From Chitinophagaceae bacterium (GTDB lineage: Bacteria > Bacteroidota > Bacteroidia > Chitinophagales > Chitinophagaceae): DNA of 64,000 bases. Position 1 is the stretch's first letter; each line of letters opens with the position of its first letter. The stretch spans positions 268,477 to 332,476 of the forward strand of contig JADJPV010000006.1 in the NCBI GenBank assembly GCA_016713085.1, written 5' to 3'. Shown here in pieces: positions 20,557-30,222 of the stretch. A program made the translations under genes and the position numbers. The notes under the pieces were generated by a model. The model had not been told where the DNA came from, did no database searches, and was given only the letters and a program-made list of their open reading frames with translations.

Positions 20557-22101
20557 TTATTTGTAAAAAGGATTTTGTACTAAAAGCTTATTTGTTTGCA
20601 GTTCATATAAGTAAATGGGCAGATAATGACTGTTCAAATCTTTCATTTTAGCCTGTGCCGATTGCTGCATATTTGAGGGTACGCTGATCGATACCATATT
20701 CAATAATAAATTCAACCGCTCATAATTTTTTCTTTTGGCATTTCTCAGCACATCGTACCAGCGCTTGCCTTCAAAACAAAACTCTCTTGCTCTTTCCTGC
20801 AGAATAAAATCCTGGATCATATTCTTATCAGTTGCTGATGGGCTCAGATCCGTAGCATCTAATGCATTCGCTCTTTTGCGGATGGCGTATACAATATCCA
20901 ATGCGTCCTGCCCCTGTCCCAGTTCATTCAGTGCTTCTGCTTTTATCATCATGATATCTGCATAGCGGTAAAAAAACCAATGTGCAAAACTCTGATCAAC
21001 AGTACGGAGACCTGTGGAATTGGCGCCAACATATTTCCATACAGTTGAAGTAGCCGCTCTTACAGAAGCTCCATCTCCACGTATGTCATAATTTTGATCA
21101 TTTGTAAAATCTACTGTAAATACTCTGTCCATTAAATCGGCAACAGCAGTCCATCTTCTTGAACTTACGCTGGAAGAAAAGATACCGAAGTATGGATTCA
21201 AACGCTGAACACTGTATTGCAGTTCAAAAATGCCCTCATTTGAATTCCCGTTGAAGTAAAGTGTATTGAACCAGTTATCATTGTAATCATACACAGGAGG
21301 GTTAACGGATGCACCTTTGATTAATCCAAACTTACCTGAGTTAATTATTTTATTGCATTCTGCAACCGACTCAGTATATTTTTCCATCCACAGGTAAACA
21401 TCTGCAAGGATTGCATTAATAGTGTAAACAGTAACCCTTCCTTTATCTGAAGCTGCATCACCATAGGTTGTTACCGCTTTGGATTCTGCCAGTTTCAAAT
21501 CACTGACGATCTGTTCGAGAATTTTTGCCTGGGTTGATTTGGCAATCGGGTTAATATTTTCGTCGCTCAGAGTTGCATCTAATTTCAAAGGCACATCACC
21601 AAATGTTCTTGTCAGATAGAAGTACATCAATGCTCTGACTGTTAATGCTTCACTGAGATAATTGTCTAACTGCGCCTGGGTAAATGTGTTATCATTTGTA
21701 AGTACCTCCGGTGCTTTTTCAATAACTGTATTGCAGAAATTAATGGTTCTGTAAAAAGGTTTCCAGTTTGCATTTACATTGGTAGCCTGTATGTTTACAT
21801 TCACCAGTGCAATATCATCTGCACTGCTTGCAGTTGCTGTTGCAATATTATCGGCCCTGCTTTCTCCCCATACAAAAAGCAATTCTGCTAAAGATGGAAC
21901 ATACGTTGGCTGAGAATATGAACCTGATGAATACTCCATCATGGAAGAATAAATTCCTATAACAGAAGCTTTTACCTGTTCCTTAGTTTTCCAGAATTCT
22001 TCCTTCACAATTCCATCCTGGGGTTTCAGATCAAGCCATTTTTTACATCCTGCAAATGCAAGTGTAAAAGCAATTAATAATGTGTATCGTATAACTCTCA
22101 T
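20557..22101 (-). CDS. SusD/RagB family glycan-binding lipoprotein (pair 3)
   Basis: 514 aa outer-membrane lipoprotein (FAGCKKWLDLKPQDG, C19). SusD signatures include EEFWKTKEQVKASVIGIY, ALTVRALMYFYLTRTFGDVPL, AILADVYLWMEKYTESVAEC, YADIMMIKAEALNELG and RAREFCFEGKRWYDVLR, ending LLVQNPFYK. It pairs with the SusC gene 18 bp upstream and is followed at once by two FAS1 lipoprotein genes. Confidence 0.92.
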   Translation of the reverse strand: MRVIRYTLLIAFTLAFAGCKKWLDLKPQDGIVKEEFWKTKEQVKASVIGIYSSMMEYSSGSYSQPTYVPSLAELLFVWGESRADNIATATASSADDIALVNVNIQATNVNANWKPFYRTINFCNTVIEKAPEVLTNDNTFTQAQLDNYLSEALTVRALMYFYLTRTFGDVPLKLDATLSDENINPIAKSTQAKILEQIVSDLKLAESKAVTTYGDAASDKGRVTVYTINAILADVYLWMEKYTESVAECNKIINSGKFGLIKGASVNPPVYDYNDNWFNTLYFNGNSNEGIFELQYSVQRLNPYFGIFSSSVSSRRWTAVADLMDRVFTVDFTNDQNYDIRGDGASVRAATSTVWKYVGANSTGLRTVDQSFAHWFFYRYADIMMIKAEALNELGQGQDALDIVYAIRKRANALDATDLSPSATDKNMIQDFILQERAREFCFEGKRWYDVLRNAKRKNYERLNLLLNMVSISVPSNMQQSAQAKMKDLNSHYLPIYLYELQTNKLLVQNPFYK

Positions 22102-22119
22102 TGTTACGCTTATTTATAA

Positions 22120-25100
22120 TTAAAATCCTACTTGAATTCCCAATGTGATCGTTCTTGCCGGAGGTGTCATTGTGTTATCATACGACACCCTGAACGGATC
22201 TGATCCCCTGAGTGTTACTTCAGGATCCTGTCCCAGGTAATTTGTAAATGTGAACAGGTTTTCAGCGGTTATGTAAGCACTGAGTGATTTCATTTTCAAT
22301 TTGGTTACTACTTTTTTGTCAACGTTGTAACGGGCCGTAATTGTTCTGAACCTTATATAAGAAGCATCCTCTACATACCTGTCACTGCCCAAATAGTTAA
22401 AACCACCTGCAATTAATGCCCTTGGCATATCTGTTACATCACCTTCTTTTTTCCATCTGCTTAAAACAGCTGTGCTCTGATTGTCGAAACCAATCATATT
22501 GGTGCTGCCCATCTTTGTACCATTGATTACATCATATCCATAACGGAAACTGAAAAACGTTGAAATCTTTAAATTCTTCCAGGTAAGTGAGGGACCAAAA
22601 CCACCTGACAACTTCGGGTTACTGTTGCCGAGGTAAACTACATCCATATAATTAATATTACCATCGTGGTTAATATCTTCATACATCGCATCACCGGGCT
22701 GGAACGTATAATCAGTTCCGGGATAATTAAAGCGCATATAGATAATCTGTCCGTTTGGACCAACAATTGGCTTACCATCAGATCCTGATGCAATGGTTGC
22801 ATCTTTATCTTTATAAACACCTTTAAATTTATACCCGTAAAAAGAACCAAACGGATTATCAACCTGCAGCAGGCGGAGGTACTCTCCATTCTTTGTTACA
22901 TCGCCCTTACTGTTTGGATAGAATTCAGAAATTTCACGAATGATATTCTGGTTGGCAGAAATATTGAAATCAAACCCGATCGTTACATTTTTTGTTTTAT
23001 AAGGTTGTGTCCACACGGCAATTTCCCATCCCTGGTTATCCATTGTACCCACATTCATGAAGATGGAGTTATAACCTGTAGAAGAAGGAATCTGTAAGCC
23101 ATCAAAGAATAGATCTTTGGTTCTGTTTCTGTAAACCTCCGCATCAATACGCAGTCTTGAACTGAACATGGCAAGGTTTCCACCTACGTTTAATCCTCTC
23201 AATGTTTGCCAACGCAGATTTTTTAATTCCATATTTGATGGATAAATACCGGCTTCACCGAGGTAAGAATAATCATACGTGGTATACCTGTTGTAAAACA
23301 GGTAATCATAACGTGGTACCTCACCTGCAATACCATAACTGGCTCTTAAACTCAGATCGCCAATCTGTTTCACATCTTTTAAGAATGCTTCATCAGAAAC
23401 TCTCCATCTTAAAGAAACAGACGGGAATGTACCATACCTGTAATTAGGGCCAAATCTTGAATTACCATCGGCTCTTAAACCAACGTTAATGATGTATTTA
23501 TCTTTATAACCATACTGCACACCAACATTCGCACCCATAGAACGTGTTTGAGAAACTCCTGAAACTGCCCTTAATTCTGAATTCTGCGTACGGGATGCAA
23601 CAGATGGATCTACCAGTAAAGAAGATGGAGTATTGGAAGTCATTACTTCCTGGTAAATAGCTTTGTATTCATTTGTCTGGAAACTTAAATAAGTTTGCAG
23701 GTCATGGTTTTCATTTTTAAACTGAGGCTGATACACCAGGTTGGTTTTTGTTCCCACACTGAAGGCATCAACATCACCATCATAAGCCCTGTTTACAACA
23801 GTTTCAGTATTTGGTCTTCCGGTTGCAATTTGCGGAAGGAAGCTCTTACTTTTTGTATTATTAATATCGAACTGAATATCAAAAGTTGCTTTTAATACTT
23901 TTTTGATGATGTCATAATCTAACTGGAATCTTGGAATTACCCGGTCACCCAGTACATCATATTTTGCTTTGGCTGCCATTGCTACCGGATTGTAAATCCT
24001 GCTGTACTGCCCCTGCACATTTGAAGCGGGTGAAAAATAATTTGTTGTAAGATTTCCGAGTTCATCATACTCAAATGCACTCATGTTGGGCATTTTAATA
24101 TAGGCCATGCCACGAATCGTCTGTTCACTGCTGGATGAACTTGAACCCAGGTAATTTCTTGCCTGGTCGTAATGCGTATAGGCAAAACTTGTAAAGAACT
24201 TAATTTTTTCAGATACGTTATAATCCAGATTGATACGTGTGTTAAAGCGTTGCAGATCTGTTCCGATGGTAATACCTCTCTGATCAAAAAATCCAACAGA
24301 AGCAAAGTATTTTGCTTTCTCTCCACCACCGCTCAAACTTACAGTGTGATCCTGCAGATAGCCTGTTCTTGAAATAGCATCAATCCAGTTGGTATTGTTG
24401 CTGTAGTTATGATACCAGTAAGGATCATTGGGGTCGTAGTTAAACTCACGGTTGATGGTAGTATTTAAAGTAGTTCCTATCCTGTTCATAAATGCTTCCG
24501 GTATTAATGTAGAATACTGATCGCCGTTTAATAATGGAATTGCTCTTGGAACAAGTGAAACAGAGCCTTTGAATGAATAGGTAATAGATGGTTTACCGAT
24601 GCTTCCTCTTTTGTTGTTATAACCAGTACACCGTTGGCAGCTTTAGCACCCCAGATGGCAGTGGCAGCAGCATCTTTTAATACAGTAATATCTTTAATAT
24701 CAGCAGGTGATATATTTAACAGCTGTGCATATCCCTGTTCATCGGCAGTACCAAAGTTAAAATCACTTGGAATTTCTGTTTCATACGGCATACCATCCAG
24801 TACAATCATTGGAATACCTGTAGAGTTGATGGATGATACTCCCCTGATACGGATATTCATGGCCGCACCGGGATCACCACTGTTGGCTGTAATATCAACA
24901 CCGGCTAAGCGCCCCTGCAAAGCCTGATCAATACTTGGCGCCTGCATTTCCTCCAGTTCTCTTCCACTGATTTTTGATACAGCAGTTGTAAGATTTTTTT
25001 CAGGAACATTAATCATCCCGTTCGACGAGGATGGCCGTGCAATGATCACCACTTCACCCAGATCAGACGAAAGATCATCGATACTGAAATTAATGACTGT

Positions 25101-25391
25101 GCGGCTGTTGATCCTTTGTGTAATTGATTTATACCCGATACTGGATACAGAAATCCGGTTTTTGGGGTTTACTCTCTTTAAGATAAAATTTCCTTCAATA
25201 TCGCTGAGTGTACCATTTACAATACGGTTATCGGCATCCATTTCAGATACTGAAACACCCTGAACAGCTTTACCGTCTTTATCTGTAATTTTTCCTTTTA
25301 CAACAATCTGTGCTGAAGCTGAAAGCCCAACAATTGTAAAGAATGCTGTAACGGAAAATAGCATCAGTAATTTATTCCACATACGTTGCAT
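22120..25391 (-). CDS. SusC/RagA TonB-dependent receptor (pair 3), one frameshift in plug domain
   Basis: The N-terminal 260 residues show a signal peptide (MLFSVTAFFTIVGLSASAQ), the carboxypeptidase-like sandwich (VVKGKITDKDGKAVQGVSV) and the plug (MNIRIRGVSSINSTG, DITVLKDAAATAIWGAKAANG). Reading is lost at the T4 run 24609-24612; one extra base gives TKRGSIGKPSITYSFKGS and joins the barrel, which continues to GIQVGF. The full protein would be about 1090 aa, normal for the family, and the span is one base short of a multiple of three. It follows the four-domain FAS1 gene by 15 bp and is coupled to susD downstream. Confidence 0.88.
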
Positions 25392-25406
25392 TGTTTGGGT
25401 GAATAT

Positions 25407-27623
25407 TTAATTATTTTTTAAATAGTTATCTATCAGGTGAATGGTACACCTTGTGCTTAAATTATTACTTGAAGTTGTAATTACATTGGCAGTTCTGCTG
25501 AGCATATCATTCAGTGTAATAATATTCGGCACAGTGTTATTCACAAAAATGGTTGAAGGATCGCCATTGGAGAATTTGAATAATGTTTCAAATGTTCCGC
25601 TTTCCTGTCCGTCTGTTGCAATATTTCGCTTATTGAGAATATGATAGAAAATGAAATTATTTACTTTCTCTCTATCTGCCGGCAGTGTTGGTGTAAAGTT
25701 AGGTATCATATTAGGCGCTGTACCTGTTCCAGGCAGCAGCCCGGCATTTACAGCAGCGACAATTGCTGCATTATCCGGTATTAAAAACGTGTAAAAAGAA
25801 CCTGAAGCAACCTGCTGTATTTCGCCGGTGGTTTTATTATAAATAGCAGAGTTAAACATGTATTGTTTAAAATTATAAAAAGGAGAAGCAGATGTAAGTG
25901 CCAATGCTTCAATATGTTTTCCAATTGTTTTTTCGCTAAACTGCAGCAGTTTGTCAATGTAATAAACAGTACCGTTTTTAGCTGTTTTTTTATCGGTAAC
26001 ATTCGCTACAGTTGCTGCATCGAGATTACCCGCAGCAATTACCTGGTTAGTGCCATACTTAACAAATTCGCCTGATGTTGTTAAAGCAACACCCGGTGCT
26101 GATAAATCTGTAATATCTCTTCCCGGAACAACATGCATATTTAAAATACGCTGTAATCTTACCAGTGCAGATGAACCTGTTAATACAGTTCCCCCGCCGG
26201 GTGGTGTATAGCGCCATTGCTCATTGATTACATTGCTTACTGTTGGATCGGCAGTAAAACCGGCTGCATTAAAAGCAGCATTACTTACAAGGAACAATGT
26301 ATACTTCTGATTAATATTAGACACCTGGAATTTCAAATCGAGATTCATCAGGCTGGTCATGATTGAGTAATCGGGATCGAGATATGCCTTACCATACACA
26401 CTGCTGAATACGTTTGCATCCTGCACTTTGTTAGTACCGTAAAAGATACCGTTACTCAGTACTTTTTTATCAACGATATCTGTTGAGTTGTTAAATCTTG
26501 CTTCTTCACCCACTGCATTATAGGTTGAAGAAAACTTGGTAGGCCATACGGCAGTTCTCCACATGTGTGCATTTACAAAATCATAAATTACATTGATAGG
26601 TAGTTGATCCACACTGCTGTAGTGCTCCAGCAGAACTGTATTGATATAATTGGTTAAGGCTGTATTATCAGGTACAAACATGGTGTAAGTATCAGCCTGT
26701 CCGTCGTTATCCTGCAGTTTTAAAAAGTTTTCGTTATTGGGTGAAAAAGCCAGACTTGAGTTATACACTTTTGTGAAAATATCAACGGAAGTACCGTGGA
26801 TATTTTTATAGTTGTTTGTAACAGTTGCATTCAGTACATACTGTACCAGGAATTTATCGAGCAGCTTTTTAAATTCACTGTAGTTTGGATTTGATCCGAT
26901 ATACTGATCAATACTTGGTAAAGAAGTAATGACTTTGTTTACAATATGTATCACCCCGTTTTCTGCGGCAATATCTTTTTCCACCACCTGTGCATCAACA
27001 ACATTAAACCCGGTATAAACTGTGTTTGGATAAAAATAGTTATAGTCTGCAGCAGTAAGTGATTTGCCGGTCATATAACCGGTTTCAAAAATGGGGATGT
27101 GTTTATTATTATTGTCAGCATCTACATAAAAGAAGGTCCCGCTGTTATTTCTGTTGGATGCGATTGCTTTAATGGAAGCCCCTGCAAGGTTTTTATCATC
27201 ATATACACCCGTATAATTGGCTGTTCTTCTTTTAAACGCTGTATTTTCAATCCAGCCGGTATTACTTTGGAAATCAGAAATACGTTCCTGCTTAAATGCA
27301 TTGTAAACAAGAGAATACGTTACAATTTTACGACAGGCTGCAGAATCAAGTGCATCAACACCACTCAGGCTGTTCTGTGTAAAATATACAGTAAACGCTG
27401 AGTCATGGGGCGCAAACAAGGTCCAGTAACCTGCAGACGACAGAGTTACTTTATAACCCGCCTTATCAATTACTTTAAGAAAAGTGGTAAACTTACCTTT
27501 TGCCTGCAATTGCTGATAAATAGGATCGGCCAGGGTACTTGGGCGCTCATAGTACTCATCGAATTTCTTATTACAGGAAAAGAGGATGGCAGTTACAGCA
27601 AGTAAAAGAAGAATCTGTTTCAT
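25407..27623 (-). CDS. four-domain FAS1 (fasciclin) lipoprotein
   Basis: 738 aa lipoprotein (AILFSCNKK, C17). Four FAS1 repeats are visible by their start and end motifs: about 30-240 (YWTLFAPHDSAFTVYF ... NGVIHIVNKVITSL), 240-405 (NYSEFKKLLDKF, YTMFVPDNTALTNYI ... SNGIFYGTNKV), 410-570 (YTLFLVSNAAFNAAG ... NGTVYYIDKLLQF) and 575-738 (FYTFLIPDNAAIVAAV ... CTIHLIDNYLKNN). No C-terminal CBM-like module. It is the first large gene of the FAS1-SusC-SusD-FAS1-FAS1-SusC-SusD unit. A likely elongated surface protein that supports glycan capture or adhesion; the role is inferred from context. Confidence 0.75.
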   Translation of the reverse strand: MKQILLLLAVTAILFSCNKKFDEYYERPSTLADPIYQQLQAKGKFTTFLKVIDKAGYKVTLSSAGYWTLFAPHDSAFTVYFTQNSLSGVDALDSAACRKIVTYSLVYNAFKQERISDFQSNTGWIENTAFKRRTANYTGVYDDKNLAGASIKAIASNRNNSGTFFYVDADNNNKHIPIFETGYMTGKSLTAADYNYFYPNTVYTGFNVVDAQVVEKDIAAENGVIHIVNKVITSLPSIDQYIGSNPNYSEFKKLLDKFLVQYVLNATVTNNYKNIHGTSVDIFTKVYNSSLAFSPNNENFLKLQDNDGQADTYTMFVPDNTALTNYINTVLLEHYSSVDQLPINVIYDFVNAHMWRTAVWPTKFSSTYNAVGEEARFNNSTDIVDKKVLSNGIFYGTNKVQDANVFSSVYGKAYLDPDYSIMTSLMNLDLKFQVSNINQKYTLFLVSNAAFNAAGFTADPTVSNVINEQWRYTPPGGGTVLTGSSALVRLQRILNMHVVPGRDITDLSAPGVALTTSGEFVKYGTNQVIAAGNLDAATVANVTDKKTAKNGTVYYIDKLLQFSEKTIGKHIEALALTSASPFYNFKQYMFNSAIYNKTTGEIQQVASGSFYTFLIPDNAAIVAAVNAGLLPGTGTAPNMIPNFTPTLPADREKVNNFIFYHILNKRNIATDGQESGTFETLFKFSNGDPSTIFVNNTVPNIITLNDMLSRTANVITTSSNNLSTRCTIHLIDNYLKNN

Positions 27624-27630
27624 ACGTTTG

Positions 27631-27852
27631 TTAATTTCTCTGCAGATCGTTTAAAATATCTTTTGTTGAATAGTTTATTGACAACCGGGTACAACCAGTA
27701 TATAAATGAGCAGAATAGACAATAAATAAGTAGAAAGAAAGGAGCGTAATACTCAGTAAAAGCAGTGGAAACGTAGATAAATGGGTCATATACAGCAGCA
27801 ATCTTTCAGTTAAGCAATCAAAATCAATTCCGGGGTCTGAATCAATCGTCAT
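27631..27852 (-). CDS. possible 73-aa leader ORF before the FAS1 unit (doubtful)
   Basis: ATG at 27850-27852 lies about 16 bp after the promoter box of operator B, and the stop is 7 bp before the FAS1 start codon. The product has one long hydrophobic stretch (FPLLLLSITLLSFYLFIVY) and matches no family I know. It may be a small membrane protein or simply a 240-nt untranslated leader that happens to be open. Only its position between promoter and operon supports it. Confidence 0.22.
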   Translation of the reverse strand: MTIDSDPGIDFDCLTERLLLYMTHLSTFPLLLLSITLLSFYLFIVYSAHLYTGCTRLSINYSTKDILNDLQRN

Positions 27853-27867
27853 TTTAATTCAGAAATC

Positions 27868-27911
27868 TAAATTAGTGTTAAACCTACACGTTACTATCCT
27901 GTTCTATCCTG
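27868..27911 (-). promoter_or_regulatory. PUL operator-promoter B (before FAS1-SusCD unit)
   Basis: Minus strand: CAGGAT-AGAA-CAGGAT (27911-27896), 21 bp, TAATTTA (27874-27868). The best direct repeat of the set. The rest of the 396-bp gap 27624-28019 holds the doubtful leader ORF and a terminator. Confidence 0.65.
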
Positions 27912-27960
27912 AAAGACAATAGATTTTACGCAAACGATGCCGGGTACTGTATTTATTTTA

Positions 27961-27994
27961 AAAAAAGAGAAAGGCTGTCATTATAGACAGCCTT
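27961..27994 (-). terminator. terminator after susD (pair 2)
   Basis: Minus-strand stem AAGGCTGTC/GACAGCCTT (27986-27994 with 27971-27979), 6-nt loop, then a U-rich tail (27961-27966). Sits 26 bp after the susD stop. Confidence 0.8.
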
Positions 27995-28019
27995 TTTAGA
28001 AAATATGTGGAACTGAAGA

Positions 28020-30197
28020 TTAGTAGCCCGGGTTTTGATAAGCTGCTTTTGCTGTATTATCGAGCAACTTACCATTCTGATCGGTTAATTGCACCAGAAA
28101 TGCATTGGGCCACGGACGGAAAGTATAAAATTTCTGCACTTGTCCTTTTCCATTTCCATTTTGTCCATTTCCATTATCAATATTTGATGCAACGGGCCAT
28201 AAACCGGCCTTATCAGATGCCATTTGATTCAGATATTCAATTCTGTCATATAAGATACCTGCATTGTGCTGATCTTCCCACGCAAGACCTTCTGATAAAA
28301 ATTCCCTGCCTTTTTCGTTATAGATAAACTGAATAAACATTTGATCTTTTGAAATAACAGTTGGAATGTATCCTTCTGCTACAGCTTCAGGTGTACCCGG
28401 AGTGAAAATATTTTCAGTTACTGCAAGTTTACTGTACGAAGTTCCATCGGCACTGTAAGGAGGAAGAAGCTCCGCAGGTGTTAATGTTGCAGTCTGAGGT
28501 TCCCATTCAACCAGCACCTTTGGTCTTGTTTCGCCTGATTTATAAGCAGCCCTCTGCCGTAATACGTTAATATCTGCTACTGCCGATGCATAATTTCCCT
28601 TGCGGCCGTATGCTTCTGCCCTTAGCAGATAAGTTTCAGCCAGACGCATTAAAATAGCATCTCTTGTTCCTGATTCACTGTTGAAGTTTGCTTCGCTTGT
28701 ACTTCCACCCCTTGATGGATCTACAAGCTTTTTAGATGACAGATAAATATTTCTTCTGGTTGTTGCCAAACCCATAGAAGACCCGTCTATATATAAACGA
28801 TAATAATATTTACCGGTTACTGCCGATTTTACCCAACGTGCCATAAACTGAAAGGGTTGACTCATTACCGTGGCTGAATCAAGTGCATCATCCTTTTGGT
28901 TTTCCAAAAAGATTAATGCTCTTTTTCCATTGGTAATGCGCTTGCTGCCAGATATAACCGTTGGCTCACCAGCAGGTTTATTAGCATTCCACCAGGCTGC
29001 CGCTGCTGCACTCCATGTATAAGATGTATTGGCTCCGGTGCTGATATATTCCGGTTGAAATGTTTTATAAAAACGTGAATCATTTACCTTATCATGAAAA
29101 TTATCGTAAGCCCAGTCGGTAGGTTTGTATGTTGCAAAAGGACGGCCATATGCCATTGAACGGGTAACATCTGTTTGTGCTGTATAGTCTCCTATATGAT
29201 AGTTGCAGGAACGGTTACCGCCAAAACGTCCATCAAGTGTAAGGTTAATATCAAACTGTGCGGCCCACAGTACTTCTTTATGAGGAGAAGTTTCAGATAC
29301 AGCCGGGTTAAATAAAGTCCAGTAATCAGGTGCAAGTCCTGAAGCACCGCCGTTACCATTAATCACCTCTGTTGTAAGAGTGATAACAGAATCAAGATCA
29401 GTAGCCACATTTCCTTTGAATAACATTTTTAAATGAGTTTCACTGCTTGCCGCAAAGCCTGCAGCCTGTGCTCTGTTTAAATAAAGTTTTGCAAGGAAAT
29501 GACCTGCTGCCCATTTTGTAGCTCTTCCTCTTTCTGAAACGGTGGCAGGAAGATTTTCATACGCATACTTTACATCTCCAATAATCTGTTTATAAACATC
29601 TTCCAGTTTTGCTTTTGGATAATAATAAATACCATTGTCTTCACGCTTTGGGGTAAGTAATAACGGAACATCTCCCAATTGATTGGAGATAAGGTAATAA
29701 GCCCATGCACGCAGAAAAAGTATTTCACTCCTTCTTGTTTTACGGTAGGTTTCATCACTTCCAAATTTACCCGGCTTAATATTATCAATTACATCAAGTG
29801 CAATATTACAGTTATTAATATGCGGGTAGGTACCCATTGGTGCATAATTTGAATTAGCCCCTCCCAGAAAATTATTGGTATTCTGTGCTGCAATTGTACT
29901 CACATTTGAACCGTATGCGGCACTGTTAAAACGTGCAAAATTTGGATCACCATGCATATATGCATCGGTTTCCGGTTCAATTAACTTTGAGCCGTTTCCA
30001 TCCCACTCATGTTTAACACGTGCTATTACATACAGGCCATTGATGAGAGAGTTTAATCCGCTTTCATTCTTATAATAATCCTGGGTAAGACTTGACACCT
30101 GTTTTTCTTCCAGAAATTTTTTACAGGAACTGAGACCCGAAATAATTGCCAGGATCAATCCTGTAGCCAAAAGATATTTATTGAAGCTTTGTTTCAT
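28020..30197 (-). CDS. SusD/RagB family glycan-binding lipoprotein (pair 2)
   Basis: 725 aa, long for SusD. Lipobox SGLSSCKKFLEEKQ (C25). Family motifs: LNSLINGLYVIARV, SEILFLRAWAYYLISNQLGDVPLLL, AAGHFLAKLYLNRAQ, ILMRLAETYLLRAEAYGRKGNY and YNEKGREFLSEGLAWEDQ, ending YQNPGY, the classical C-terminus. Pairs with the SusC gene 25 bp upstream. A strong terminator follows, so this pair forms its own transcription unit. Confidence 0.92.
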   Translation of the reverse strand: MKQSFNKYLLATGLILAIISGLSSCKKFLEEKQVSSLTQDYYKNESGLNSLINGLYVIARVKHEWDGNGSKLIEPETDAYMHGDPNFARFNSAAYGSNVSTIAAQNTNNFLGGANSNYAPMGTYPHINNCNIALDVIDNIKPGKFGSDETYRKTRRSEILFLRAWAYYLISNQLGDVPLLLTPKREDNGIYYYPKAKLEDVYKQIIGDVKYAYENLPATVSERGRATKWAAGHFLAKLYLNRAQAAGFAASSETHLKMLFKGNVATDLDSVITLTTEVINGNGGASGLAPDYWTLFNPAVSETSPHKEVLWAAQFDINLTLDGRFGGNRSCNYHIGDYTAQTDVTRSMAYGRPFATYKPTDWAYDNFHDKVNDSRFYKTFQPEYISTGANTSYTWSAAAAAWWNANKPAGEPTVISGSKRITNGKRALIFLENQKDDALDSATVMSQPFQFMARWVKSAVTGKYYYRLYIDGSSMGLATTRRNIYLSSKKLVDPSRGGSTSEANFNSESGTRDAILMRLAETYLLRAEAYGRKGNYASAVADINVLRQRAAYKSGETRPKVLVEWEPQTATLTPAELLPPYSADGTSYSKLAVTENIFTPGTPEAVAEGYIPTVISKDQMFIQFIYNEKGREFLSEGLAWEDQHNAGILYDRIEYLNQMASDKAGLWPVASNIDNGNGQNGNGKGQVQKFYTFRPWPNAFLVQLTDQNGKLLDNTAKAAYQNPGY

Positions 30198-30222
30198 AAA
30201 ATGATTTTTAATTTTTTTTATT

